Assembly: GCA_027068975.1 (NCBI GenBank)
Contig: JALXFN010000045.1
Span: forward strand, 1 to 64,000
Length of the DNA stretch: 64,000 nt
Origin: Campylobacteraceae bacterium
GTDB taxonomy: Bacteria > Campylobacterota > Campylobacteria > Campylobacterales > Sulfurovaceae
Direction: 5' to 3'
The translations under genes and the position numbers were made by a program. This document shows positions 44,332-53,838 of this stretch, in pieces (position 1 is the first letter of the stretch; each line of letters begins with the position of its first letter). Under the pieces are notes generated by a model that made no database searches, was not told the origin of the DNA, and was given only the letters and a program-made list of their open reading frames with translations.

Positions 44332-45446
44332 AAAAAATATTAACAAGCATAGTCTTGATGATAAGTTTGCTAACAGCAAAAACAGTAACCATAAACAAAG
44401 GTAGCGACTATGAAGCCATAGTTACTTCAAAAGGAGATAATCTTTACCTTACTCACAAAGGGCTAAAAAAGAAGATTTTTACAACAGACATACCAAACGA
44501 TGATGAGAATCAAGACTTAGAATTTAGTATTGATGATATGGATTTTGACGGTAAAGAGGATATTGCCGTGATTGAGATGAAAGGTTATGGTGGGGTTAAT
44601 AACTATTATCAAATCTTTTTAGCACAAAATGGAAGCTACAAAGAGAGTAATCTTTCGTTGAGTAATTATGAACTCTACCCTAGTTATAGAACAATACTTT
44701 CAGAGTATAAAAGTGGACCTAGACATTTCACAGACCTCTATTCGGTAGATGATAAGGGTAAGGTATATCGTTTTGTAAACTATGAAAACTACAGAGGTGA
44801 TGACCTCTGTTTTATAAAAAAGTTAGAGCTAGAGAGTCCAAGAGAAATAGGTAAAGAAAATGCTGTACTTTCATGTAAAGCATTACTTAAAAAACATGAA
44901 GCTGTAAAACTCTATGCGAAAGTCATTAAGAAAAAAGCACTGCTTTATAACAATGATTCAGATGAAAAGTCCAACGGAATGTACGTTATAAAAAATGACA
45001 TAGTGGAGCTTATCGGTGGAACAGCTGAGTCCGATAAAGTCTTGGTTCGTTTTAGAGGTAAGCGAGTAGTTAGCAAATACATAAAAGTAGAAGATTTGAA
45101 AGTAGTACCTAGAAAACGTTATGAACATAGACATAGTGTCAGATATTACAACCATGGAAAATGGATAGAAGAGAAAACAAATGATAGCTTGACCATACAA
45201 AAAGTAGGCTCTAAAAAATACCATTTTATTCTTGATAGCATTGGTACAAATTTGCATACTTGTGACTTGGAAGGCATAGCTCAAGATAAAGGAAAGTATC
45301 TGTTGTTTAGAGAAGATGCTTGTACGTTTAAACTGCATAAAATAAAAGGTGGTTTTAAATCTGAAGATAAAGATATGAAATGTCAAGATGACTACTGTGG
45401 TTATCATGGTTTTGTTGGTGGGTTGAGTTTTAAGGAGATTGAGTAG
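44328..45446 (+). CDS. Secreted protein with FG-GAP/VCBS-like repeat and Cys-rich C-terminus
   Basis: A 372-residue exported protein with a signal peptide (1-17, ending LLTAK). Residues 60-130 contain DMDFDGKEDIAVIEMKG, the Asp-rich calcium loop of FG-GAP/VCBS-like repeats. A middle basic domain (about 200-280) follows, then a C-terminal Cys domain (about 295-370) with HTCDLEG, DACTFKL and CQDDYCGYHG, a pattern seen beside DUF1311 domains in other bacteria. It is the last of the tight plus-strand run and is followed by a 117-bp gap. Function unknown. Confidence 0.65.
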   Translation: MKKILTSIVLMISLLTAKTVTINKGSDYEAIVTSKGDNLYLTHKGLKKKIFTTDIPNDDENQDLEFSIDDMDFDGKEDIAVIEMKGYGGVNNYYQIFLAQNGSYKESNLSLSNYELYPSYRTILSEYKSGPRHFTDLYSVDDKGKVYRFVNYENYRGDDLCFIKKLELESPREIGKENAVLSCKALLKKHEAVKLYAKVIKKKALLYNNDSDEKSNGMYVIKNDIVELIGGTAESDKVLVRFRGKRVVSKYIKVEDLKVVPRKRYEHRHSVRYYNHGKWIEEKTNDSLTIQKVGSKKYHFILDSIGTNLHTCDLEGIAQDKGKYLLFREDACTFKLHKIKGGFKSEDKDMKCQDDYCGYHGFVGGLSFKEIE

Positions 45447-45563
45447 ATGAAAAATATGAGGATAGTTATTAGATAAATTCTTATAGTACTTAGAGATAAA
45501 ATTAGATATTATATAGGTTCTTTTCGTTATATAGTAAAAAATAAAAAAGGGGTTTAAAGCAGC

Positions 45564-46310
45564 ATGATAGGTATTATATTTATATTTTTACTCATGATAT
45601 CGGTACGTTTAACTACTTCATTAGAGCTTGGATGTTGGGGGACTGCTGGGTATGCAGTTCTTTTTTCAGGAATGATATTTCATCAACTTATGGAGTTTAA
45701 AAAAGATGTGAGTTCCTTTGCTTGTCCTGCCTGTCTTGAAGGTTCACTTTGTCAAAAGTTTTGTAAGAGTAGGGTCGTTTATGCCCTAATAGCAGTGACT
45801 ATTTCATCGGTTATGGCTGTTTCACTCTTGTCTTTTTTGGTCTTAACAGAGAAGTTTTTTTTACTTATTATTGGAATGGATATGTTTGTCTTTCATTACC
45901 TTTTTACCCATTGGAATTTAAGTAAAAACAGAGAGTTGGTAAAAGGTGCTAGTAAAATAGTGAGTGAAGTGGCTATTAACTTCTTCAATATCTTACTACT
46001 TATTGCCATGTTGGTTGCCTTAGAACTTATGTACATACGTGACGTTCAAATGAGTCCAGAGATATTCTCGACTATTAATGAGACTGTTCATCATAGCTGT
46101 AGAGTTTTTCAGCATATATTACGAACCAAAGAGTTTACAGACTCTTCTATCTATGCCATGAGAAGCATTGATGGAGTCGGTAATGTTTTATTTGCTTTTT
46201 TTTACATCTCTACTTTGTCACTTTTTCCTATGACAGCCATTACACTTTTGTATAAATTTGGTATAAAAGCCCAGCAAAAACTCACCCCAAAAAATAAAGA
46301 GGAGTCCTAA
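45564..46310 (+). CDS. Hypothetical polytopic membrane protein with Cys cluster
   Basis: A 248-residue protein with about five to six transmembrane segments. Between segments lies a Cys cluster, CPACLEGSLCQKFC (54-67), giving C-x2-C-x6-C-x3-C, which could bind a metal or a disulfide partner. I do not recognise the family. Its stop overlaps the ATG of the small lipoprotein gene (TAATG), so the two are expressed together. Confidence 0.5.
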   Translation: MIGIIFIFLLMISVRLTTSLELGCWGTAGYAVLFSGMIFHQLMEFKKDVSSFACPACLEGSLCQKFCKSRVVYALIAVTISSVMAVSLLSFLVLTEKFFLLIIGMDMFVFHYLFTHWNLSKNRELVKGASKIVSEVAINFFNILLLIAMLVALELMYIRDVQMSPEIFSTINETVHHSCRVFQHILRTKEFTDSSIYAMRSIDGVGNVLFAFFYISTLSLFPMTAITLLYKFGIKAQQKLTPKNKEES

Positions 46311-46543
46311 TGCGATATTTTTTACTGTTTGCTTTTTTGCTTAATTTTTCTGCCTGTGACGACAAAGAGAAAATAAAATATGTTGCACAATCTGCTTACG
46401 ATGAGTTAGAGTTAAAATATAAAAACTTACAACTCAAAAATAGACTGCTTAAAAAAGAAAATATAAAACTCAACAATGAAAATGAGCTTTTAAAACATGA
46501 CTTAGAGAAGTATAAGAATGGTTTTAAAAGTATGTATGAGTAG
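46310..46543 (+). CDS. Small coiled-coil lipoprotein
   Basis: A 77-residue protein with a signal and lipobox (LNFSAC, C16), followed by a continuous charged coiled coil of about 55 residues (ELELKYKNLQLKNRLLKKEN region). Small coiled-coil lipoproteins of this size often brace the cell envelope. It is coupled to the preceding membrane-protein gene. Function unknown. Confidence 0.6.
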   Translation: MRYFLLFAFLLNFSACDDKEKIKYVAQSAYDELELKYKNLQLKNRLLKKENIKLNNENELLKHDLEKYKNGFKSMYE

Positions 46544-46677
46544 AATTAGTAAAAAAGTTATAAAATCATTACTATATAAAGCCCCAAATAGTATAAAAAT
46601 AAAATTTTAATCTATAATATATTTATAGGAAATTTTAAGGTAGTAAAAAATAATATCTAAATGGGGAGTTATAGCTT

Positions 46678-49600
46678 GTGTCAGAATTTCAACAGCGTTT
46701 AAATCAGATAAGAAAGAAACTACTCGACTTAAGTAAGCGAAATCAGCTTATTAAGTATCGTCGTCCACCAAAATCGAGAAATATAAAAATCATTGATGAA
46801 TCTCCTGAGTTTATCTATGAGTATTTGGTACACAAAGGAAAAGTGTTTAATTTTAAAGCGATTCCTTACCCTAAAATGATGCCAAAATATATGGCTTTGG
46901 TGAAAGAGAAAGAGACAATTGAGTCTAAACTTCCTGCTTTAGAGATAGAAGTAAAACTCTTAGTAAGTCAATTTAACTGGAGACCAAAGAGAACCTCTGC
47001 TACTACTCCTGCTTCTTACTCTATAGTTAATCAGATAATAAAAATTGAAACAGCTAAAAGAGAGTTAACTAAAAGATTAGAAGAATTGGTTGAAGAGATT
47101 GAGGTGTTTGATAATGATGAGAACTTCACCGTTGAGTCACAAGCTAAAGAGATGGGCTTGGTTCTCTCTAGTGAGATGCCTGAGATAGAGCTACATGATG
47201 AGAACAATTTTGATATTCACCTCGACAGTGACTTGCAGACACTCCATTTTCCTTATGATTTAGAGCAGATTTTAAAAAATATTGAATTTCGTTCTCGCTC
47301 TATTATGGAGATGGCAGGGAGCAATATGCTCTATCTGATACTGGGTGTTTTAGAGTGGAGAGAGCCAAGTAAACCTGATGATGTTATAAAATCTCCCCTT
47401 ATTACCGTGCCAGTTTCACTTAAACGTCTTGGTTTTGATGCAACGCTTAAGACCTATAAGTATTCACTTGATTATACAGGTGATATAATAGAGACCAATG
47501 AGTCTTTAAGTCAAAAACTCTTTAGTGACTTTAAAATCAAACTTCCAAAACTTACCGAAGAGCTAAGCTTTAACAACTACATAAAAGAGGTACAAAAAAT
47601 CTGTTCACAACAGAAAAACTGGAAGATAAAACAAGAGATTTCACTCGATTTTCTACAGTTTGGAAAAGTGTTGATGTATAAAGATTTAAACCATCAAGGT
47701 CTAAAATCACACCCTATCTTAAGAGATGTTTTTTTAGGAAAAGCTTCAAACAACTCTGCTTATGCTGTTGATGAGTATGAGATAGACAAAGAACCAATGG
47801 CACAAAAAGCACCTTTGGTTTTAGATGCTGACAGTTCACAACACAGTGCCATTGTCGATGTCTTAAAGGGTAAAAATGTGGTCATAGAAGGACCTCCTGG
47901 GAGTGGTAAATCTCAGATTATCGCAAACTTGATAGCTGTTTTAATGGCTGAAGGTAAAAAAGTTCTTTTTGTCTCTGAAAAGTTGGTTGCTCTGGAGGTG
48001 GTCTATCAACGTTTAGAGCAGATTGGTTTGGGTGATTTCTGTTTGGAACTCCACAGTCATAAAACAGACAAGGTTGAGTTTCTTGCTAATTTAAAAAAAC
48101 GTATAGAGGGCGACTACAAGTTACCGAAAACACTCTTGGGTAATAAAAAAAGCCTAGAGCAGAGTAAAGTTTCTCTTAATGAGTATTTGGAGCGTCTACA
48201 TCAACCTTATGGAAATTGTGGAAAGAACCTTTTTGATACTGTTTGGTTGAGAGAGAAGTATGCAGAGGGTGAGTCCTATTTTAGGTTTAAAATCACCAAT
48301 GCTTCAAACTTAAAAGAGTATGACTTAAGGGTTTGTGAGGAGCTTTTAAAGGAGTATGCTACACACTACAGTGACTATAATATAGAGGAGTTCTATTGGC
48401 ATGGTTTAGAGGTTACCAATCTCTCATTTTCAGAGATAGACCGATTTGTCTTGTTACTTCAAGAGCTTAAAATAGCCTATCAGGAGTTAGGGGAAAATAC
48501 AACGCACAGTGTAGAGGAGATTAGTCGTCTTAAGAGCTTTTCAGAGGAGTTCTTGTTTGAAGATGAGTACTTTTTTGCCTATGAGGAGTTTGAGAACTTT
48601 TACAACTTGGAGAAGAGGCTAGAGAGGTATCTTGGAACATTTGTCAATTATCTAGGAAGTAGTGAGGTTAAAAATCTCTCTACAGCAGATATTTTGGAGT
48701 CGGTTCAAAACTCTTTTGAGCTTTTACGTGAACTCTTCTCATTTGAGAGTGAGTTTAACCCTGAACTTATGGCATTTCAACGCTTTATTAAAAATGCCCA
48801 AGAGAACTTTGAGAGGTTTGAAGAGATAGAGCGTAACAACAGTGAGAACTTGGCGTTAGAGATGGTCAACCACAAATCTACAGAAGATATTTTTCATATT
48901 GTAAGTACTATTATTGATAAAAAGGACTCATGGTTTAGGTTTTTATCTCCAAGTTATAAACGAGCTGTAAAAGATTTTCAACTCACACTCAAAGAGATGT
49001 TGCCTCAAAATAGAGATGAGTGGACTCTTCTTCTGCGTGAGTTAAATGTCTATACGCTTAATCGGGAAAATCAACTAAATCTACGTCTGATGCTGATACA
49101 AAAAGTTCCTCTTTTTGTAGAGAAGATTGTAACTATGGAGCGTAAAATAAAAAGCACCCTAGAGGTTTTTCAAACCATTCAAAAGAGTGAACTTGCAATG
49201 GAGTTTAAAGAGCTACTCTATAGAGATGCGAAAAACTTTCATGAGTTTGAGCCACTGATAAAAGGGCAAGAGCGTATTGAGAATATTATTCAGAAGATAA
49301 ATAACTTTGGTGTTATAGAGAGTTCTGTTTTTTATGGTAAAGATGAGCTAAAATTTGATGATATAACAGATAAACTAGATGAGGTAGAGCGTCATAAATC
49401 GACTTTGAGTGAGTGGATAACTTTGCAAAATCTATTGACAAAGTTAAAAGATTTGGGCTTAAAAGAGATGATGAAGAGTGCTGAGAGGGGTGAGATACCT
49501 AAAGATAAATTGGTCGATGTCTTCTATTTTAACTACTATAACTCACTGCTTCAAGAGGCTTTTCTTCTCTACCCTGAGCTGAAAAACTTTAACCGAGTTA

Positions 49601-51123
49601 AACATGAACTTATGGTTGAGAAGTTTAGAAAATTAGATGTTGAAGTCATTAAACAAAATAGTAAAATGGTTGCTTATGAGTTGAGCCAAAAAGAGCTTCC
49701 TTATGCCAATGGAGCAGGTAGGGTAGGGACATTTACCAACCTAAAACTTTTAAAACATGAGATAGGTAAAAAGAGAAGACATGTACCCATTCGTCAGCTT
49801 CTAAAACGTGCAGGTGGGGCAATCTCTGTACTTAAACCATGTTATATGATGAGTCCACTCTCTGTAGCACAATACTTACCTATAGAGTCCTCTAAATTTG
49901 ATGTGTTGTTAATAGATGAGGCTTCACAGCTTAAACCTGAGGAGTCCTTAGGGGTGATTGCACGAGCCAAACAGGTGGTTGTGGTGGGTGACCCAAAACA
50001 GCTACCACCTACCTCTTTTTTTGATACACTTCAAGATGAGGTTGCACAGGAGCAGAAGACCGTTTTAGATGACTCTGAATCTATTTTAGACAGTTTTATG
50101 GAACTCTACAGCCCCATTCGTCGCCTAAAGTGGCACTACCGTTCAGCACATGAATCACTTATTAGCTTCTCAAATAGACACTTTTACGATGGAGAATTGA
50201 CTATCTTCCCCTCTGCTTCAAACCAAGATGAGCATTTAGGGGTCAAATACACTTATGTTGAAAATGGATTTTACAAGAGTGGACAAGAGCATAGAGTCAA
50301 TGTAAATGAAGCCAATGAGGTTCTAAAGCAGATTGAGTACCAAATGAAAAACTTCCCTGAAAAATCTTTAGGAGTAGGAACACTAAACGGAACGCAACGT
50401 GAGCTTATACAGGAGTTAGTCGATAGTTCAGAGAAAAACAATCTCTTTGTAGCAACCTATATAGAGCGTTGGAGAGCCAAACATGAGCCATTTTTTGTAA
50501 AAAACCTAGAGTCACTACAAGGAGATGAACGAGATGTTATCTTAATCTCTACCACTTATGGAAAAGAGGAGGGGAGCAGTCATCTAAACCAACGTTTTGG
50601 TCCAATTAACCAAGAGAGTGGTTGGAGACGTTTAAATGTACTGATTACCCGTTCCAAACAGAAGATGCATGTTTTTACCTCTATGCTATCTTCTGATATT
50701 GTCATAAAAGATAGCTCTTCACGTGGAGTAAAAGCCTTAAAGTCATTTTTAAAATTTTTAGAGGTTGGGTGTATAAAAGAGGAGCAGTTAGAAAAAGAGA
50801 AAGATAGCTCTGCATTTGTAGAGGTTCTCTATGAAACGCTTAAAAAACGAGGTATAGATGTTGTTAAAAATATTGGTGTCTCAGGCTACTACATTGACTT
50901 AGCTGTTGTCTCTAAAAGAGATGGAAGGTATATTTTAGCTATTGAGTGTGATGGTGAAAAGTTTTATGAGGCAAAATCATCAAGTGATAGATACCGACTT
51001 AAATTTGAGGCTCTAAAGCGTTTGAGTTGGAGGCACTATTTTGTTTGGTCAGCAGAGTGGTATAAGAATCGAGAGTTGGAGTTGGAGAGGTTGGTTGAGT
51101 ATATTGAGGAGATTGAGAGGTAA
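46678..51123 (+). CDS. DUF4011 superfamily 1 helicase with C-terminal Vsr/MTES_1575-like nuclease
   Basis: A 1481-residue single-gene helicase-nuclease. The N-terminus (QRLNQIRKKLLDLSKRNQLI) is the DUF4011 motif. Walker A is GPPGSGKS (405-412), motif II LLIDEAS about 1077-1083, a further VVVGDPKQLPPTSFFD, LKWHYRS, then TLQGDERDVIL-like motif V and WRRLNVLITRSK. The last 170 residues form a restriction-endonuclease-like domain of the Vsr/MTES_1575 type, with ...YIDLAVV...AIECDG, D/E-x-C-D. Start is GTG with GGGGAG upstream. This architecture occurs in lists of candidate anti-phage proteins, but no defence genes surround it here. It may act in DNA repair or defence; the nuclease residues look intact. 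Confidence 0.83.
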   Translation: MSEFQQRLNQIRKKLLDLSKRNQLIKYRRPPKSRNIKIIDESPEFIYEYLVHKGKVFNFKAIPYPKMMPKYMALVKEKETIESKLPALEIEVKLLVSQFNWRPKRTSATTPASYSIVNQIIKIETAKRELTKRLEELVEEIEVFDNDENFTVESQAKEMGLVLSSEMPEIELHDENNFDIHLDSDLQTLHFPYDLEQILKNIEFRSRSIMEMAGSNMLYLILGVLEWREPSKPDDVIKSPLITVPVSLKRLGFDATLKTYKYSLDYTGDIIETNESLSQKLFSDFKIKLPKLTEELSFNNYIKEVQKICSQQKNWKIKQEISLDFLQFGKVLMYKDLNHQGLKSHPILRDVFLGKASNNSAYAVDEYEIDKEPMAQKAPLVLDADSSQHSAIVDVLKGKNVVIEGPPGSGKSQIIANLIAVLMAEGKKVLFVSEKLVALEVVYQRLEQIGLGDFCLELHSHKTDKVEFLANLKKRIEGDYKLPKTLLGNKKSLEQSKVSLNEYLERLHQPYGNCGKNLFDTVWLREKYAEGESYFRFKITNASNLKEYDLRVCEELLKEYATHYSDYNIEEFYWHGLEVTNLSFSEIDRFVLLLQELKIAYQELGENTTHSVEEISRLKSFSEEFLFEDEYFFAYEEFENFYNLEKRLERYLGTFVNYLGSSEVKNLSTADILESVQNSFELLRELFSFESEFNPELMAFQRFIKNAQENFERFEEIERNNSENLALEMVNHKSTEDIFHIVSTIIDKKDSWFRFLSPSYKRAVKDFQLTLKEMLPQNRDEWTLLLRELNVYTLNRENQLNLRLMLIQKVPLFVEKIVTMERKIKSTLEVFQTIQKSELAMEFKELLYRDAKNFHEFEPLIKGQERIENIIQKINNFGVIESSVFYGKDELKFDDITDKLDEVERHKSTLSEWITLQNLLTKLKDLGLKEMMKSAERGEIPKDKLVDVFYFNYYNSLLQEAFLLYPELKNFNRVKHELMVEKFRKLDVEVIKQNSKMVAYELSQKELPYANGAGRVGTFTNLKLLKHEIGKKRRHVPIRQLLKRAGGAISVLKPCYMMSPLSVAQYLPIESSKFDVLLIDEASQLKPEESLGVIARAKQVVVVGDPKQLPPTSFFDTLQDEVAQEQKTVLDDSESILDSFMELYSPIRRLKWHYRSAHESLISFSNRHFYDGELTIFPSASNQDEHLGVKYTYVENGFYKSGQEHRVNVNEANEVLKQIEYQMKNFPEKSLGVGTLNGTQRELIQELVDSSEKNNLFVATYIERWRAKHEPFFVKNLESLQGDERDVILISTTYGKEEGSSHLNQRFGPINQESGWRRLNVLITRSKQKMHVFTSMLSSDIVIKDSSSRGVKALKSFLKFLEVGCIKEEQLEKEKDSSAFVEVLYETLKKRGIDVVKNIGVSGYYIDLAVVSKRDGRYILAIECDGEKFYEAKSSSDRYRLKFEALKRLSWRHYFVWSAEWYKNRELELERLVEYIEEIER

Positions 51124-51248
51124 AATAATGAAATTATATACTATTTTATTATGGATAATTTTATTTTTAGTGACTATATCATAGTACAACAGGGGAGTTA
51201 TTGATGCCTCTATAGGTAAAGCTACAGAATATATAAGGAGAAAAAATA

Positions 51249-52286
51249 GTGAAAAAAATATCAATAGCATTACTACTTATAGGCTCACAACTCTTAAGTG
51301 CTAAGTCACTCGCTTATCAGCATCATGACTGGCAGGTGGTGTGTGACAATACCAATACTTGTCGTATTGCAGGGTACAGCTCTGATGATAGTGATGGTAA
51401 TCGTGTTTCAGTACTTATAACACGTGAAGCTGGTGCAAGAAAAAAGATAAAAGCAAATATTCAACTGGGTCGCTATGGTGATGACGATGAAAAATTATTT
51501 AAAAGTTTTCCATCTTCTTTTAAATTAAAAATGCTCATTAATGGAAAAATCCATGGCTTTGTTGGTATGAAAAAGAGTGAGTTGATTGCATCTTTATCTA
51601 CAAGGCAAACCGAAGCATTAGTTAACTCATTAAGTAAAAGTAGTGAGATAGTTTGGAAATATAAAAAGTACCAATGGCAACTCTCAGACAGTGGTTCTAC
51701 TGCTGTACTCTTAAAAGCCGATGAGTTTCAAAAACGGTTAAACACACGAACTGCTTTTTACAAAAAAGGAAGCAGAAGTGAAAAAAATGTTTTAAAAGCA
51801 AAAAAAGTACCTACGATTTATGCACAAAAAGTAAAAGATAAAGAGATGATAGTAAAAGATAAGGCATACATAGAAAAAGTAAGAAGTGCTTTATCTTCAA
51901 AAGATGAACAGTGTTTTGAATCGGACTATCAAGGTGATGGTAGTCTGAAATTTTACAGTCTCAATGCTTCTAAGATGGTAGTAAGCAAAGCTGTTTGGAT
52001 GGCAGCATATAATGAGGGTCATTGTACTTGGGTAGTAAACAAAAAAGAGCCATTTAATCCTCAACCAGCAGTTGAGGGTAGTTACTATGTCGAGGGAAAC
52101 ATAGGTATGGTGTCAAACTCTCAAAAATGGAGAGGCTTAGGTGACTGTTGGTCTTATGAAGAGCATGTATGGACAGGAGAGAGTTTAGAAGAGAGTTCTG
52201 TTGGTTCAACAGGTCTATGCCGTCTTATAGCAGGTGGAGGAGCTTGGAGTTTACCTACTTTTGTTTCTAATGTGAAGGTTAGGTAG
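51249..52286 (+). CDS. Secreted DUF1176 protein
   Basis: A 345-residue exported protein; start GTG, with AAGGAG about ten bases upstream and a signal peptide (1-18, ending LLSAK). DWQVVCDNTNTCRIAGYS (28-45) and SVLITREAGA are the DUF1176 opening. The remainder repeats a beta pattern with paired Cys and ends in CWSYEEHVW and CRLIAGGGAWSLPTFV. DUF1176 proteins are periplasmic and of unknown function, found in many Proteobacteria. It follows the helicase gene after 125 bp with an own ribosome site. Confidence 0.75.
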   Translation: MKKISIALLLIGSQLLSAKSLAYQHHDWQVVCDNTNTCRIAGYSSDDSDGNRVSVLITREAGARKKIKANIQLGRYGDDDEKLFKSFPSSFKLKMLINGKIHGFVGMKKSELIASLSTRQTEALVNSLSKSSEIVWKYKKYQWQLSDSGSTAVLLKADEFQKRLNTRTAFYKKGSRSEKNVLKAKKVPTIYAQKVKDKEMIVKDKAYIEKVRSALSSKDEQCFESDYQGDGSLKFYSLNASKMVVSKAVWMAAYNEGHCTWVVNKKEPFNPQPAVEGSYYVEGNIGMVSNSQKWRGLGDCWSYEEHVWTGESLEESSVGSTGLCRLIAGGGAWSLPTFVSNVKVR

Positions 52287-52331
52287 GTGTTAGAATTTAT
52301 GGGTACAGTGATATTTAAAAGGAGATAAATC

Positions 52332-52418
52332 ATGAAAAAATTAGAGATTAACAAAAAACTTACAAACATGATTTCATTAAAAACGGAACCATACAAAAAT
52401 ATGACCATTTATTATTGA
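52332..52418 (+). CDS. Possible 28-residue basic peptide
   Basis: A short frame starting ATG AAA AAA, with GGAG nine bases upstream, encoding a basic peptide rich in Lys. It lies between the DUF1176 gene and coaX. It could be a small protein, a leader, or chance; the good ribosome-binding site is the main argument for it. Confidence 0.3.
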   Translation: MKKLEINKKLTNMISLKTEPYKNMTIYY

Positions 52419-52434
52419 TATTAAAAGGAAGGTT

Positions 52435-53049
52435 ATGATACTTTTAGCTGATATAGGAAATACCCGAATACATATTTACGATGGTAAAGAGGTGATACAC
52501 TTAAGCCATGAAGAAGCTATAGAGCAATATAGAGATAAAAAGCTCAAATACATTACCGTTAAACATCAACTCAAAGAGCAGTTAGAGGGGCTGGAGAATT
52601 GGGAAGATGTGTCTGGTTTTATGCGAATAGAGAATGAGTATGATACCATGGGTATAGACCGTAAAGCTTTGTGTTTGTCTCATCGTAATGGCATATTTGT
52701 AAGTGCTGGTTCTGCTATAACTGTTGATGTGGTGGAAGAGGGTAGGTACGTTGGTGGGTTTTTACTTCCTGGGTTAAAAGCTTATATAGATGCTTATGCT
52801 TCTATCTCTCCTGCGTTAGAAACAGAGTTAAATCCAAAAGTATCTTTAAATGAGTTACCTAAAACAACTAAAGATGCAATAAGTTTTGGTATAATCGCGT
52901 CCATAAAAACGCTTGTAGAAAAATATCAATCAGATAAACAGTTGTATATATCGGGTGGAGATGGCGAGTTGATTAGTGGCTTTTTTAAGAGGGCTATTTT
53001 TGATGAAACGCTTATATTTCAGGGCATGAAGAATGGACTTCTTGAATAA
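52435..53049 (+). CDS. coaX: Type III pantothenate kinase
   Basis: A 204-residue kinase for the first step of coenzyme A synthesis. LADIGNTRIHIYDG (4-17) is the phosphate-1 motif of the ASKHA fold, GSAITVDVV and GGFLLPGLKAY are the typical core, and YISGGDGE follows near the C-terminus. Type III enzymes are normal in Campylobacterota and need a monovalent cation. The last codons and stop (leading into CTTCTTGAATAA) lie inside the inverted-repeat end of a MITE (53036-53197), so the extreme C-terminus is set by the insertion. Confidence 0.9.
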   Translation: MILLADIGNTRIHIYDGKEVIHLSHEEAIEQYRDKKLKYITVKHQLKEQLEGLENWEDVSGFMRIENEYDTMGIDRKALCLSHRNGIFVSAGSAITVDVVEEGRYVGGFLLPGLKAYIDAYASISPALETELNPKVSLNELPKTTKDAISFGIIASIKTLVEKYQSDKQLYISGGDGELISGFFKRAIFDETLIFQGMKNGLLE

Positions 53050-53197
53050 CCCTATATTTTGTAAATATTTTTTAGTGTGCATTAGATTTTATTGAATAGA
53101 CTCGAAGTCCTAGCCTTAGCTAAGTCAAGAAGATATTCAATAAAATATGATGTGCAATAAAGAATATAGACATTTATAAGGTTATGCAAGAAGTCTA
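53036..53197. mobile_element. TA-type MITE, copy 2 (opposite orientation)
   Basis: A 162-bp element related to that at 34046-34210 in reverse orientation. Ends: GACTTCTTGAATAACC and the complement of GGTTATGCAAGAAGTC, matching at 19 of 21 bases. The core CTAGCCTTAGCTAAGTC is the complement of the core of copy 1. Right flank is TA; left has become TG. The left end forms the last codons of coaX; the right end lies 20 bp upstream of the hisG ATG. Confidence 0.7.
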
Positions 53198-53217
53198 ATA
53201 TATTAAAGGAACAGTAG

Positions 53218-53838
53218 ATGTTAACAGTAGCACTTCCAAAGGGAAGAATTGCAGAGGATACTTTAGCCATATTTTCAGAGATATTTGGTGGAGAGTTTAA
53301 GTTTGAAGGACGTGAACTCATAATGGAAGTAGGAGACTTCCGTTTTTTAAATGTAAGAAACCAAGATGTACCAACCTATGTAGAGCATGGTTCAGCAGAC
53401 ATTGGTGTGGTAGGGCTTGATGTTATTACCGAAAAGGAGCTAGACATTGTAAAGCTTTTAGACATGCAGATGGGTAAATGTAAAGTCTCTATTGGAATTA
53501 AAAATGAAGATGAGCTTGACTGGTCGAAACCAAACATAAAAATAGCTACCAAAATGGTGAACATTACTGAAAAGTATTTTGCAGAAAAAGCTGTAGGTGT
53601 TGAGATTATTAAACTATATGGTTCTATAGAGTTGGCTCCACTTGTTGGTTTGGCAGATGCTATTGTGGACATTGTTGAAACTGGTGCTACCATGAAAGAG
53701 AACGGACTTAAAGTGGCTGAAGACATTATGGACTCATCGGTTCACCTTATAGCAAACAAAAATGCCTACTATGCGAAAAAAGATGAGGTTCTTTCACTTT
53801 ATGAAAAAATTAATGAAGTGGTAAAAAGCCGTGCCTAA
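53218..53838 (+). CDS. hisG: ATP phosphoribosyltransferase, short form
   Basis: A 206-residue enzyme, the first step of histidine synthesis. LTVALPKGRIAEDTLAIF and FLNVRNQDVPTYVEHGSADIGVVGLDVI mark the PRPP-binding and periplasmic-binding-like core; DIVETGATMKENGL is also standard. The short form lacks the C-terminal regulatory ACT-like domain and needs HisZ, which is not in the window. It abuts a MITE upstream and overlaps the methyltransferase gene by 8 bp. Confidence 0.93.
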   Translation: MLTVALPKGRIAEDTLAIFSEIFGGEFKFEGRELIMEVGDFRFLNVRNQDVPTYVEHGSADIGVVGLDVITEKELDIVKLLDMQMGKCKVSIGIKNEDELDWSKPNIKIATKMVNITEKYFAEKAVGVEIIKLYGSIELAPLVGLADAIVDIVETGATMKENGLKVAEDIMDSSVHLIANKNAYYAKKDEVLSLYEKINEVVKSRA

